A stretch of DNA of 64,000 nucleotides from Flavobacterium defluvii. GTDB taxonomy: Bacteria > Bacteroidota > Bacteroidia > Flavobacteriales > Flavobacteriaceae. Positions within the stretch are counted from its first letter, which is position 1, and the number at the start of each line of letters is the position of its first letter. Below are positions 35,105 to 44,394 of the stretch, piece by piece. Location of the stretch: the NCBI RefSeq assembly GCF_900129555.1, contig NZ_FQWC01000002.1, positions 434,001 to 498,000 of the forward strand, given 5' to 3'. The position numbers and the translations under genes are program-made. Below the pieces are notes generated by a model, which saw only the letters and a list, made by a program, of their open reading frames with translations, was not told the origin of the DNA and did no database searches.

Positions 35105-36385
35105 TTATTTCTCAATAATCATTGTAACACCTTGTCCGCCAGCTGCACAAATAGAAACAAATCCTCTTCCGGAACCTTTTTGGTTTAATAGTTTGGCCAT
35201 AACGTCAATAATTCTTCCTCCAGTTGCGGCAAAAGGATGCGCGGCAGCCAGACTGCTGCCTTTTACATTTAATTTTTCTCTGTCGATTGCACCAAGAGGT
35301 TTCTTTAAACCTAATTCGGCACTTAGTTCAGGGCTTTCCCAAATTTTTAAAGTTGCCAAAACCTGAGCTGCAAAGGCTTCATGAATTTCGTAATAATCAA
35401 AATCCTGAAGATTTAATCCTGCTTTTTCAAGCATTCTGCTAGCAGCAAATAAGGGAGCTAATAAAAGATTCTGCTGGTTTTTTACATATTCGATCGCTGC
35501 AATTTCTGCAAAAGTAATATAAGCCAAAATCGGAAGTCCACGTTCTTTTGCCCATTCTTCGCTGGCCAAAAGTATACACGATGCACCGTCTGTTAAAGGT
35601 GTCGAATTTCCTGCAGTTAAAGTTCCGTTTACTTTATCAAATGCCGGTTTTAATTTAGCCAGTTTTTCGATGCTGCTGTCTTTTCTAAGATTATTATCGG
35701 TATCAAGTCCGTTAAAAGGCGTAATCATATCATCAAAGAAACCTTCTTCATAAGCCTTTGCCATATTTAAATGACTTTTAAGCGCCAGATTGTCCTGGTC
35801 TTCTCTGGAAATTTTATAATATTTTGCCGTAATTTCAGTATGCCCGCCCATCGAAAGTCCGGTTTGAGATTCTTCATTTCTTGGAACTAATGGCGAAAAA
35901 TCTTTTGGACGAAGTTTTAAAAACGTTTTTATTTTTTCTCCTAATGATTTTGCCTGTCTGGCTTTGAGCAGCGTTTTTCTTAGTTTTTCGCTTACCGCAA
36001 TCGGCATATCACTTATCGAATCAACTCCGCCGGCAATACCAGACTCGATTTGACCCAATGCAATTTTATTGGCAATATAAACAGCACTTTCAATTCCGGT
36101 ATCGCAAGCCTGCTGTAAATCGCAGGCAGGAGTAGCGGGATCGAGCGAGGTTTTCATAACACATTCTCTTATAAGGTTCATATCATATGAATGTTTTATT
36201 ACGGCACCTCCGGCAACTTCACCTAATAATTCACCTTTTAAATTATATTTATCAATAAGGCCGTTTAAGGCTGCGGTCATCATTTGCTGATTTCCAACTT
36301 CTGCGTAAGCGGTATTGGCTCTTGCAAACGGAATTCGGTTATAACCCACAATAGCAACTTTTCTAACAGTTTTTGTAGTATCCAT
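35105..36385 (-). CDS. Acetyl-CoA C-acyltransferase (FadI/thiolase family)
   Basis: A 426-residue thiolase. The nucleophile is Cys94 in LQQACDTGIES; the second pair of catalytic motifs is visible as AAHPFAATGGR (His) and SICAAGGQG (Cys). GNSTPLTDGA and the EIHEAFAAQ motif are also present. The enzyme performs the last step of fatty-acid beta-oxidation, cleaving 3-ketoacyl-CoA. It is alone here, without FadJ or acyl-CoA dehydrogenase neighbours, and its motifs are nearest to the FadI branch, where Cys is followed by Ala/Asp-Thr rather than Ser-Ser-Gly. Complete. Confidence 0.88.
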   Translation of the reverse strand: MDTTKTVRKVAIVGYNRIPFARANTAYAEVGNQQMMTAALNGLIDKYNLKGELLGEVAGGAVIKHSYDMNLIRECVMKTSLDPATPACDLQQACDTGIESAVYIANKIALGQIESGIAGGVDSISDMPIAVSEKLRKTLLKARQAKSLGEKIKTFLKLRPKDFSPLVPRNEESQTGLSMGGHTEITAKYYKISREDQDNLALKSHLNMAKAYEEGFFDDMITPFNGLDTDNNLRKDSSIEKLAKLKPAFDKVNGTLTAGNSTPLTDGASCILLASEEWAKERGLPILAYITFAEIAAIEYVKNQQNLLLAPLFAASRMLEKAGLNLQDFDYYEIHEAFAAQVLATLKIWESPELSAELGLKKPLGAIDREKLNVKGSSLAAAHPFAATGGRIIDVMAKLLNQKGSGRGFVSICAAGGQGVTMIIEK

Positions 36386-36521
36386 TGGTTTATGTTTTTG
36401 TTGTTCTGGAATTTATTTTGTGGATTAAAGATAGGTATACTTCCTCAATAATTTGTTTTCTCCCAGAATTTAAAAAGTTTTAAGTGTAAAAATATCACTA
36501 AATCAGTTTATTATTTTATAT

Positions 36522-36544
36522 TTATTTAGAATAATTAAAAATAA
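36522..36544 (+). promoter_or_regulatory. Fur-like box upstream of a siderophore receptor
   Basis: Dyad TTATTTagAAT-A-ATTaaAAATAA pairs at 9 of 11 positions per half. It lies immediately before the -33 element, the usual place for an iron-responsive repressor in front of receptor genes. Family assignment of the binding protein is inference. Confidence 0.5.
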
Positions 36545-36576
36545 TTTGGAAAACCCAGTATTAGCATATACTTTTG
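36545..36576 (+). promoter_or_regulatory. Bacteroidota promoter of the siderophore receptor
   Basis: TTTG (36545-36548), 20-base spacer, TACTTTTG (36569-36576), the best -33/-7 pair in the window. It predicts a leader of about 20 bases to the ATG at 36604. Confidence 0.7.
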
Positions 36577-36603
36577 CCAAATAAAACTTAAAATCTTACC
36601 AAA

Positions 36604-39039
36604 ATGAGTATAAATATCATTAAGAAAATCAGCTTTTTTATAATTCTTTTGACTTCACTAAATGCAATGAGTCAGGAGCTAGGAAAAGTAAGCGGAAAAA
36701 TTTCTTTAAGCGGAGACGAGCCCGTTCCAGGTGTTTCTGTAATCCTTAAAGGAACAAGATATTCGGCTATTACAAACGACAACGGTTATTATGAAATTAA
36801 AAATGTTAAACCGGGTTCTTATACAATTAGTATTCGTGCGGTTGAAATTCACGCAGTAGAAAATACAATTGTTGTTACGGCAAAACAAACAACAACTAAA
36901 AACTTTGCACTTTCTGAAAGTCAGGAAGATCTTGATGAAGTGGTTATTACAAAGAACAAATACAAACAAGACAAACCTTCATTGTCACTGCGTTTACAGA
37001 CTCCTGTTTTAGAGATTCCGCAAAACGTACAAATTGTAAGCGGTCAGACTTTAAAAGACCAACAGATTACTAGTATGAGTGACGGGGTTATTCGTAATGT
37101 GAGCGGTGCCGTGCGTTTAGAACACTGGGGCGATTTATATACCAATATTACAATGCGCGGTTCGCAGATTCAGGCTTTCCGTAACGGATTTAACGTTGTG
37201 TCTTCTTTCTGGGGACCGCTAACAGAAGATATGAGTTTTGTAGATCATATCGAATTTGTAAAAGGCCCGGCAGGATTTATGCTTTCGAGCGGAGATCCAA
37301 GCGGACTGTATAATGTGGTTACTAAAAAACCAACCGGTATTACTAAAGCTGAAGTAACGGCTATTGGCGGAAGCTATGATTTTTACAGAGTAAATCTAGA
37401 TCTTGACGGAAAATTAGATAAAAAAGGTAAATTATTATACAGATTTAACGGAGCAGCTCAAAACAAAGGTTCTCACCGCGCTTTTGAACACAATAACCGT
37501 TATGTACTGGCTCCTGTAATTTCATATCAAATTGATGACAAAACAAAAATTACTGCCGAATATAATTTTCAATATGCAAATATGACTGAAGTTGGTTCTT
37601 ATTATATTTTTGGTCCTACTTCTGGCGGATACGGAACACTTCCAGTAGGATTTACAATGACACAGCCGGGATTGCCTGATACGAATATTCAGGATCACAG
37701 TGGTTATCTTACTCTCGAACATAAATTTGATGATAACTGGAAACTTACTGCTCAGACTTCTTACTTTAAATATATTCAGCAGGGTTACAGTTCCTGGCCG
37801 AGTTTAGTTGGGCCGGCAGATATAGACACAAATGGAGATAATGTTCCGGATGTTTCTATAGGAAATGGAGATATTATTAGAAATGTTGGCATCTGGGATG
37901 CAGAAAGTAATATGTATTTAGGACAGATTTTTTTAAACGGAAAATTCAATACCGGTTCTGTTTCTCACAAGGTATTAGGAGGAGTAGATTTAGGAAGCAA
38001 AGATTACATGGCAGATTGGGGGCAGTCGCATGATCTTGATACCGTTGATAATCCGTTTAATGTATATAACCCAAATTATGGCACGCCGGCAAACGGACTG
38101 CCAAATTTTGATCATGAAACCCCGCTTTCAGTAAGAGCTAAAAATGCTGGTGGGTTAATGAGTTCAGAATATGCCGCAGGATATATTCAGGATGAGATTG
38201 GGTTTTTCCAAAACAAGGTGAGACTTACTCTTGCAGGAAGATATACCTGGATTAGTCAGGCAAGCTGGGGCGGAGCACCAATTTCAGATAGTCATATTAC
38301 GCCGCGTGTTGGTTTAAGTGTTTCTATTGATGATGCTACATCAGTTTATGGATTATATGATCAGGCTTTTACACCTCAGGCAGGTATTATCAAAAACGGT
38401 GATAAAGTAAAACCTCTTACCGGAAATAACTTTGAAGTGGGTATTAAAAGAGACTGGTTTGACGGATCTTGGAGTACGACTTTGGCAGCATACAGAATTT
38501 TAAAGAAAAACGAACTTACATCTGATCCAACAAATACGCCTGGGCAGCAATACAGTGTCGTTTTGGGTGAGAAAAGAGCAGAAGGTATTGAATTTGACGT
38601 AAGAGGAAAATTATTGGATGGGCTTAACCTTATTGCAAACTATGCTTTTACAGAATCGATTGTTCTTAATTCTAATGTGCCAAGTATTACAGCAGGTTCT
38701 GTTGTTCCGGGCTATGCAAAACATACAGCAAATGCATGGTTAAATTACACCGTTCAGGGCGGCGTTCTTAAAGGTTTTGGTGCTTCTATAGGAGGTTCTT
38801 TCCTTGCAGGACGTCAAACAGATACCTGGAGTGCAGGTTTAGAAAGACTTCCTGATTATTTCAGACTTGATGGAGGTTTATCTTATGAAACCGGGAAATT
38901 TAAAATTACAGGAAACGTATTTAACATCTTAGATAAATATCTTTACAGCGGTTCATTCTACAGCTGGTTAAATGCTTATTACTGGCAGACAGAACAGCCC
39001 ATTAACTTTAGAATTGGAGTTACTTATAAATTGTTCTAA
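36604..39039 (+). CDS. TonB-dependent siderophore receptor with carboxypeptidase-like N-domain
   Basis: An 811-residue outer-membrane receptor: signal peptide (1-23), a carboxypeptidase-regulatory-like beta domain (about 27-105; GEPVPGVSVILKGT-type text, NGYYEIKNVKPGSY), plug (about 115-240; EIPQNVQIVSGQTLKDQQ, ITMRGSQ, VEFVKGP-type anchor with SSGDPSGLYNVVTKKP) and barrel ending GVTYKLF. The plug resembles FhuE/ferrichrome-coprogen-type receptors. A Fur-like dyad and a strong promoter precede it, suggesting induction under iron limitation. Monocistronic; a hairpin (39113-39162) follows. Confidence 0.92.
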   Translation: MSINIIKKISFFIILLTSLNAMSQELGKVSGKISLSGDEPVPGVSVILKGTRYSAITNDNGYYEIKNVKPGSYTISIRAVEIHAVENTIVVTAKQTTTKNFALSESQEDLDEVVITKNKYKQDKPSLSLRLQTPVLEIPQNVQIVSGQTLKDQQITSMSDGVIRNVSGAVRLEHWGDLYTNITMRGSQIQAFRNGFNVVSSFWGPLTEDMSFVDHIEFVKGPAGFMLSSGDPSGLYNVVTKKPTGITKAEVTAIGGSYDFYRVNLDLDGKLDKKGKLLYRFNGAAQNKGSHRAFEHNNRYVLAPVISYQIDDKTKITAEYNFQYANMTEVGSYYIFGPTSGGYGTLPVGFTMTQPGLPDTNIQDHSGYLTLEHKFDDNWKLTAQTSYFKYIQQGYSSWPSLVGPADIDTNGDNVPDVSIGNGDIIRNVGIWDAESNMYLGQIFLNGKFNTGSVSHKVLGGVDLGSKDYMADWGQSHDLDTVDNPFNVYNPNYGTPANGLPNFDHETPLSVRAKNAGGLMSSEYAAGYIQDEIGFFQNKVRLTLAGRYTWISQASWGGAPISDSHITPRVGLSVSIDDATSVYGLYDQAFTPQAGIIKNGDKVKPLTGNNFEVGIKRDWFDGSWSTTLAAYRILKKNELTSDPTNTPGQQYSVVLGEKRAEGIEFDVRGKLLDGLNLIANYAFTESIVLNSNVPSITAGSVVPGYAKHTANAWLNYTVQGGVLKGFGASIGGSFLAGRQTDTWSAGLERLPDYFRLDGGLSYETGKFKITGNVFNILDKYLYSGSFYSWLNAYYWQTEQPINFRIGVTYKLF

Positions 39040-39112
39040 TTTTTAGGTTCAAAGGTCCAGAGAGGCAGAGGGTAAAAGGTTTTTGAGGATTTGCCCTCTG
39101 ATTTAACAAATA

Positions 39113-39162
39113 AAAACGGATTTACACAGGTTTATTTTAATAAGTCAGCGTAAATCCGTTTT
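39113..39162. terminator. Hairpin with AAAACGGATTTAC arms
   Basis: AAAACGGATTTAC (39113-39125) and GTAAATCCGTTTT (39150-39162) are exact inverted copies flanking a 24-base loop. It lies between convergent genes and probably ends both transcripts. Confidence 0.55.
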
Positions 39163-39195
39163 ATCTGTATATTCTGTGGCCCAAAACCGCAAATA

Positions 39196-40218
39196 TTATC
39201 CCTTCTTAACCAAAGGAATTAGTTTTGTTCCGATCAGTTCTATGGCATTCATTAATTGTAAATGTGTTAATCCGGCATTGTCCATCTGAAAAGTGAATCT
39301 TTCAACACCGCCAAGTGCTTCGCTGTGACGCAGAATTTTCTCTGCGGCTCTTTCCGGACTTCCCACAATTAAAACACCCAAGTCGTCTATTAATCCGTCA
39401 AATTTACCTCTTGTTACCGGAGGCCAGCCTCTCTCATATCCTAATTTTGTCCACAATTCGGCATAACCTGGATAGTATTCATCAATTGCTTTTTCGGTTG
39501 TATTCGAAACATATCCGGGTGAATGCAGCCCAACTTTTAATTCGTGTGGTTTAAAACCTGCGGCTTCACCAGCCTCACGATACAAATCAATTAATGGTCT
39601 GAAACGATGTGTCTGTCCTCCAATAATAGCAACCATTAATGGCAAACCTAAACTTCCGGCTCTGATAAAAGATTCCGGAGTTCCTCCAACGCCAAGCCAA
39701 ATCGGCATTTTTTCCTGCAATGCTCTTGGATAAACCGGAAGATTATTCAGTTCAGGACGGAATTTTCCGTACCAGGTTATAAATTCATTATCTCTAATTT
39801 GCAAAAGCAATTCGAGTTTTTCCTTAAAAAGTCCATCATAATCTTTAAGATCATAACCAAAAAGAGGATAAGCTTCAATTGCAGATCCGCGTCCGACGAC
39901 AATTTCGGTTCTTCCTTTCGAAATTAAATCTAATGTTGCAAAACTTTGATAAACCCTCACAGGATCTGCAGCACTTAAAACTGTTACGGCACTTGACAAA
40001 CGAATGTTTTTTGTTCTTGCCGCAGCCGCACTTAAAATTACCGCTGTTGCCGAATCCAGAAATTCTTTTTTATGATGTTCCCCAATCCCGAAAACATCCA
40101 ATCCAGCCTGATCTGCAAATTCTATTCTCTGCAGCAGCTGTTCCATTGCGTCAACACTGCTCAAAGTATTGTTGTCGCCATACATTGCCGAAGCAAAACT
40201 ATCGATTCCTATTTCCAT
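39196..40218 (-). CDS. LLM-class (luciferase-like) flavin oxidoreductase
   Basis: A 340-residue TIM-barrel monooxygenase-like protein. Typical segments: ADQAGLDVFGIGEHHKKEF, IRLSSAVTVLSAADPVRVYQSFATLDLISKGR, IVVGRGSAIEAYPLFGYDL, IWLGVGGTPES. Such proteins use FMNH2 or F420 to oxidise or degrade small molecules; substrate unknown. Convergent with the receptor gene upstream of it, and monocistronic. Its 5' side carries the long tandem-repeat spacer at 40268-40378. Confidence 0.88.
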   Translation of the reverse strand: MEIGIDSFASAMYGDNNTLSSVDAMEQLLQRIEFADQAGLDVFGIGEHHKKEFLDSATAVILSAAAARTKNIRLSSAVTVLSAADPVRVYQSFATLDLISKGRTEIVVGRGSAIEAYPLFGYDLKDYDGLFKEKLELLLQIRDNEFITWYGKFRPELNNLPVYPRALQEKMPIWLGVGGTPESFIRAGSLGLPLMVAIIGGQTHRFRPLIDLYREAGEAAGFKPHELKVGLHSPGYVSNTTEKAIDEYYPGYAELWTKLGYERGWPPVTRGKFDGLIDDLGVLIVGSPERAAEKILRHSEALGGVERFTFQMDNAGLTHLQLMNAIELIGTKLIPLVKKG

Positions 40219-40267
40219 AAAATTTTTTAAATTTCAATGACAATGTCAATATCAAATTCCAATTTTT

Positions 40268-40378
40268 AAATTCCAAATTCCAAATTCCACAATCTAAAAT
40301 CTACAATCTAAAATCTAACAATCTAAAATCTACAATCTAAAATCTACAATCTAAAATCTACAATCTACAATCTAAAAT
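40268..40378. repeat. Tandem repeats: AAATTCC and ACAATCTAAAATCT
   Basis: Three consecutive 7-base AAATTCC units run into about six units of 14-base ACAATCTAAAATCT with small variations. They fill most of the 163 bases between the LLM oxidoreductase and the DUF1634 gene. Copy number could vary by slippage. Confidence 0.75.
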
Positions 40379-40381
40379 TTT

Positions 40382-40798
40382 CTAATGTGAAAATCCAAAT
40401 GAAATACTCGTTATAATAATCCCTATAACAATCAGTGTGATTATTACATATAAATAATCTTTCTCGATCATAAATGAGAAAAGAGAAAGCAAAACCCTGA
40501 AAACAGGTGTCAGGAATAATAATATAATTCCGAAGAAAATTAAATATTCACCACTTCCGGAAATTACGCCATTAATAACGGTTCCAATAACTTCAAATAT
40601 ATTTCGGTCATTTTCTTTAAAAACAGAATAATCTTCAATATCATTTCCGTGATGCATTAAATAAATAATTCCGCCAATAAACGCTACCGAAAGTGAAATC
40701 CAGACTCCGTAGCGTAATAAGTTTCCAATAATGGTTTGAAAATCTTTTTCTCCAAATTTTTCGTGTGTCATAACTTTAGATTTTTCCATTAAGTCCAT
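40382..40798 (-). CDS. DUF1634 membrane protein
   Basis: A 138-residue protein with three membrane helices (about 28-48, 85-107, 115-135) and the N-terminal FQTIIGNLLRYGVWISLSVAFIGG typical of DUF1634. Members are regularly found next to TauE/SafE transporters. The start overlaps the end of the TauE/SafE gene by 23 bases (a second ATG at 40789 also overlaps), showing co-translation and suggesting one complex. Confidence 0.87.
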   Translation of the reverse strand: MDLMEKSKVMTHEKFGEKDFQTIIGNLLRYGVWISLSVAFIGGIIYLMHHGNDIEDYSVFKENDRNIFEVIGTVINGVISGSGEYLIFFGIILLFLTPVFRVLLSLFSFMIEKDYLYVIITLIVIGIIITSISFGFSH

Positions 40799-41612
40799 TA
40801 TAAATCATATTAACCGCCAAAACAAAAATCAGACATGCAAAAAATATTCTAAGTTTTTTAGGATTTGTTCTAACCAAAATTTTAGCTCCGGCCATGGCTC
40901 CAAATAAAACACCAATAACAACCGGCATACAAATCCCCGGTTCGATATATCCTTTTTGAATATAAATTACAGAACTCGCCATTGCCGTAACGCCCATCAT
41001 AAAATTACTGGTTGTGGTTGAAACCTTAAATGGAATTCGCATAATATTATCCATAGCAATCACTTTAAAAGCTCCGGAACCAATTCCGAGTAAACCCGAC
41101 ATCATTCCTGCAATTCCCATCATACTGAAACCGCCAATAACATTTTTGGTTCCGTAGCTTACGACTTGCCCGTCGTGGGTGGGATAAGTTCCTTGTAACT
41201 TTAGTTTTTTAGCTAATGGACTGGATTCTAAAACAATATGCTCTTCTTTTTTACGAAGCGAATTTATAGCTGAGAAAATCAGGGTAAGTCCGAATAAAAC
41301 GGCAATGAATGAAGTAGGAGCAATGGTAGAAAGTAAAGCACCGCAAACGGCTCCAATTGTAGTGGCGATTTCGAGAAAAATTCCCAGACGCATATTGGTA
41401 ATTCCTTCTTTTACATAAGCCGCCGCAGAACCGGACGAAGTCGCAATTACCGAAACTAAAGCTGCTCCAATTGCATAATGAATATCTACACCAAGAATAA
41501 TTGTTAAAAGTGGAATAATTATTATACCGCCGCCTAAGCCTGATAATGAGCCAATAAAACCTGCTAAAAAAGCACCAAGAAGCATTATCAGGGTAAATGT
41601 AAGTACTGTCAT
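40776..41612 (-). CDS. TSUP (TauE/SafE) family sulfite/anion exporter
   Basis: A 278-residue inner-membrane protein with about eight helices in two halves. GGGIIIIPLLTIILGVDIHYAIGAALVSVIATSS near the N-terminus and GIGSGAFKVIAMDNIMRIPFKVSTTTSNFMMG in the second half are the paired TSUP repeats. The family moves sulfite, sulfonates or related anions; here the substrate is unknown. It is the first gene of the pair with DUF1634. Confidence 0.9.
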   Translation of the reverse strand: MTVLTFTLIMLLGAFLAGFIGSLSGLGGGIIIIPLLTIILGVDIHYAIGAALVSVIATSSGSAAAYVKEGITNMRLGIFLEIATTIGAVCGALLSTIAPTSFIAVLFGLTLIFSAINSLRKKEEHIVLESSPLAKKLKLQGTYPTHDGQVVSYGTKNVIGGFSMMGIAGMMSGLLGIGSGAFKVIAMDNIMRIPFKVSTTTSNFMMGVTAMASSVIYIQKGYIEPGICMPVVIGVLFGAMAGAKILVRTNPKKLRIFFACLIFVLAVNMIYNGLNGKI

Positions 41613-41850
41613 TAAATTAAATTTTGTTTGAGGCTAATTTACGAATACATATTTGTTCGGGAACTTAAATATACCTTAAAAATGTTTTGAGTTATCAATT
41701 GTGAATTATGAATTATTAGTTTTTAGTTTTCAGTCGCAGTCTCAGTTTTTCAGTCTTGATGGTCAAGAACTTTGTCAAAGTTTAAACTTTGTTAAAGTTA
41801 TAGCGACTGAAAATTCACAATTCACAATTCACCATTTACAATTAAAAAAG

Positions 41851-41900
41851 AAAATCATTATTTCTAATGACTTCTCAGCGTTAACGAACTTTTACATTTG
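41851..41900 (+). promoter_or_regulatory. Shared promoter module, copy 1
   Basis: Starts AAAATCATTA, contains the perfect dyad TCATTA-TTTC-TAATGA (41855-41870) and ends TACATTTG (41893-41900), a -7 box. ATG follows 26 bases later at 41926. The layout is base-for-base the same length as the copies at 43857 and 44931. Confidence 0.65.
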
Positions 41901-41925
41901 CTTTTTTTTAAGATTTAAAATTGCC

Positions 41926-43848
41926 ATGAAAAATTACCGTTCGTATAAAAGAGTTGAACCCGTTTATTTTAGCGGTGAAATCTTTTTTCCTGTTGGATTA
42001 TTATTTGCTGCAGCGCTTATTAGTTATTTTCTGCTTTATTTTTTAGGATTAGGTTTTGCTGTGTTCTTTAATGCTGTAATTGCCTGGTGCGGCTATTTTT
42101 TCTTTTATTATTATGGAAAATCCAAAACCAATATCACTTTGGAATTTTTATTTGGAGTAATATTAGTTTTTGCCCTTTTGCTTTTTGTTGATTATGGTGT
42201 TTATGCGCTGGTAACCTTTCAAAAGACTGGAGTATTTAATGGATTATATTTCTCGATCTGGCTGGCAGTTTTATTGGGAACTCCAATAATTTATTATATG
42301 CATTATTTTGGTTCGCATTATTATGCTCAGGTAAATCTTGCCGATACTTATTTCAAAACTTTTTTCAGCGTTTATCACGACAGGGAACTTTTGATGTATA
42401 TAGATTCGATTGCGTTCGTCAATTCTTCAAAAAAATTAGTTTCAGATGTAAAACTGGAAAACAATATTTGTTTTTATTCTGATGAAGAATTGGCAGAAAT
42501 GGATACGCAGTCTAAGTATTATCATTTACAGCAATCAGCTTTTTCCGGTTTAATTTATATTCCTTTTGATGCTGACAGTTTCGAAATTTCCTGGTTTTCT
42601 ATAGTTGAAGATAAATATTTTAAAGTCAATGTTCCGTTTCCGATAGATAAATTAGAACTCGAAGAAGAGAAATATCCACTTGACGAACCTGGAAATATAA
42701 GAGGAAAAAAAACAAAGCCAATTTATCTTCATCTTTACCAAAACGGAGGTTTCAAATTGTACAATGATGACTTGGTTTTACTGGACTTTTTGAATAATAA
42801 TTCAACAGAAATAAATGTACAAGAGAAGTATGAAAAAATTATAGCAAATAGACTTTGTCATAATTTTTATAATAACGAAACACATTTTTATCAATTAATT
42901 GAAAGAATAAAAAACTCAAATAACATTCAGGAAAGGTTTGAATTAAAAGATAAACTCGTGGTTTGGAATTTACAATTTTCAGGTTTAGACAAACGTAATT
43001 ATCTCGAAATAACCGACAATTATTTTAAATATTATAAAATAGAAAAAGAGGATATAGCCGAACCGGCTTTACGACATCTGCCCAGAAAAATAACTTTTGT
43101 ATATCGCGGTTCTTGTCTGCTTACATGGATGCGGCTTCATATTAATATTCAAAAACTGAATCAGAAAATTGAGGAAGTTTTAAGTGCAGGCTTAGAAAAT
43201 CAGGTTTTGTTTTCTCTTGATTTTAAAGATGCTGCTGCAAAAGATTTGACTTTTACCATAAGTGGAAATGATAAAAAACTAATTTTTACAGATTGGGAAA
43301 TTGAAATTGACGAATACCGAAAAAAAGAAATCGACGAAGAACAGCTGGAGGAAAATGCAGATGAAAAGAAAAGAGCTCTTTTGAGAGAAGGCTGGGATTT
43401 GGTTTTTGCCAAAAAATACAATGAAGCACAAAAAAAATGCAATGCAATACTGGCAATCGATCCTGAATTTGCATCGGCGTATTTTCTGGAAACGAGAATT
43501 CTTTGGTACACACAAGGTTTTGAAGCCTGTTACAGTAAAAGAGAATATTATTTTTCTAAAACAGAACATGAACCTACTGTAAATTCACTCATTTACAATA
43601 ATTACGGATGCATTTTAGATAGAGAACTCCGTTATCAGGAATCAATCGTTTATTTTGAAAAGGCAATTGAAATAAATCCAAAAGAACCCATTTTTGTCTG
43701 CAATCTTGGAGAAATGTATTATAAATTAAAAGAACCTGCAAAAGCTTTAAAAGAGGCCCGAAGAGCCAAAATGATGGGATATGATTCTGATATTCTGAAT
43801 GAAATTCTAGCCAATAAAGGCAAAATCGATTTGATAAATCAGTATTAA
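41926..43848 (+). CDS. Unrecognised membrane protein with C-terminal TPR repeats
   Basis: A 640-residue protein from the ATG at 41926; a longer frame starting at 41701 runs through repeat text and the promoter, so it is rejected. Four hydrophobic helices lie at about residues 20-45, 48-62, 70-95 and 105-125. A cytoplasmic region of about 380 residues follows with no motif I know (FSGLIYIPFDADSFEISWFS, LHLYQNGGFKLY). The last 150 residues hold TPR-like helices (AKKYNEAQKKCNAILAIDPEFASAYF, YQESIVYFEKAIEINPKEP). It is probably an anchored scaffold for protein contacts. It shares its promoter module with the next gene. Confidence 0.75.
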   Translation: MKNYRSYKRVEPVYFSGEIFFPVGLLFAAALISYFLLYFLGLGFAVFFNAVIAWCGYFFFYYYGKSKTNITLEFLFGVILVFALLLFVDYGVYALVTFQKTGVFNGLYFSIWLAVLLGTPIIYYMHYFGSHYYAQVNLADTYFKTFFSVYHDRELLMYIDSIAFVNSSKKLVSDVKLENNICFYSDEELAEMDTQSKYYHLQQSAFSGLIYIPFDADSFEISWFSIVEDKYFKVNVPFPIDKLELEEEKYPLDEPGNIRGKKTKPIYLHLYQNGGFKLYNDDLVLLDFLNNNSTEINVQEKYEKIIANRLCHNFYNNETHFYQLIERIKNSNNIQERFELKDKLVVWNLQFSGLDKRNYLEITDNYFKYYKIEKEDIAEPALRHLPRKITFVYRGSCLLTWMRLHINIQKLNQKIEEVLSAGLENQVLFSLDFKDAAAKDLTFTISGNDKKLIFTDWEIEIDEYRKKEIDEEQLEENADEKKRALLREGWDLVFAKKYNEAQKKCNAILAIDPEFASAYFLETRILWYTQGFEACYSKREYYFSKTEHEPTVNSLIYNNYGCILDRELRYQESIVYFEKAIEINPKEPIFVCNLGEMYYKLKEPAKALKEARRAKMMGYDSDILNEILANKGKIDLINQY

Positions 43849-43856
43849 ATAAAATG

Positions 43857-43906
43857 AAAATCATTATAAATAGTGATGTGAGCGTCAAATTCCAGCGATA
43901 CATTTG
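43857..43906 (+). promoter_or_regulatory. Shared promoter module, copy 2
   Basis: AAAATCATTA start, dyad TCATTA-TAAA-TAGTGA (one mismatch) and TACATTTG at 43899-43906. It begins eight bases after the preceding stop and drives the gene at 43934. Confidence 0.65.
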
Positions 43907-43933
43907 CCTTTATAATAATCATTTAAATTAAAT

Positions 43934-44326
43934 ATGGGATTAGCAGAGAAACGTTTGGCAGAATCGATTAAAGTAGAAAAACTTCCGGTTTTTGAAGCAA
44001 AATTAAAAGAAAGAGCAGGATATGATATTAAAGTAGATATTGACTGGAATACTTTTACCGCTTATGATCAATATCCTTTGTCGAGATTGGACATTGTTTT
44101 TGATGATGTAGAATCATTCGTAAAAAAAATCTGCTCTGATGATATGGGAAAAGAAGCGCTTCAAGATAAAATGAAAACCATTCACGTTACAAATTCTGAA
44201 AATAATGATGATGTGAAAATGGAATTAAAAGATGACACATTGTTTTTAACCGTCCAATTAGTGCAGTCTTCGTTTAATTCTCAAACAGATTCACAAATTG
44301 CAAATTATGTAGAAACACTTTTGTAG
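43934..44326 (+). CDS. Hypothetical soluble protein, 130 residues
   Basis: An acidic 130-residue protein with no signal peptide or membrane segment. It opens with a helix (MGLAEKRLAESIKVEKLPVFEAKLKERAG) and continues with alternating strands and helices (DIKVDIDWNTF, LDIVFDDVESFVKKI). No family recognised. Both this gene and the TPR membrane gene upstream have the same promoter module, so they are probably co-regulated and may act together. Confidence 0.7.
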   Translation: MGLAEKRLAESIKVEKLPVFEAKLKERAGYDIKVDIDWNTFTAYDQYPLSRLDIVFDDVESFVKKICSDDMGKEALQDKMKTIHVTNSENNDDVKMELKDDTLFLTVQLVQSSFNSQTDSQIANYVETLL

Positions 44327-44356
44327 GTACTATGGTGTTTTTAAATATTTTGGGGC

Positions 44357-44389
44357 AAAAAGGGATAGATTAATTTCTATCCCTTTTTT
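44357..44389. terminator. Bidirectional terminator
   Basis: AAAAAGGGATAGA and TTCTATCCCTTTTT arms with A- and T-tracts on either side, between convergent genes ending at 44326 and 44395. Confidence 0.8.
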
Positions 44390-44394
44390 ATTTT

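Noticed and set aside
41701..41925. N-terminal extension of the TPR membrane protein
   Set aside because: It runs through inverted-repeat text and the -7 box; the promoter at 41893-41900 places the true start at 41926.
43200..43903. Several overlapping minus-strand frames opposite the TPR region
   Set aside because: Antisense shadows with Phe/Ser-rich composition; no starts supported by promoters.
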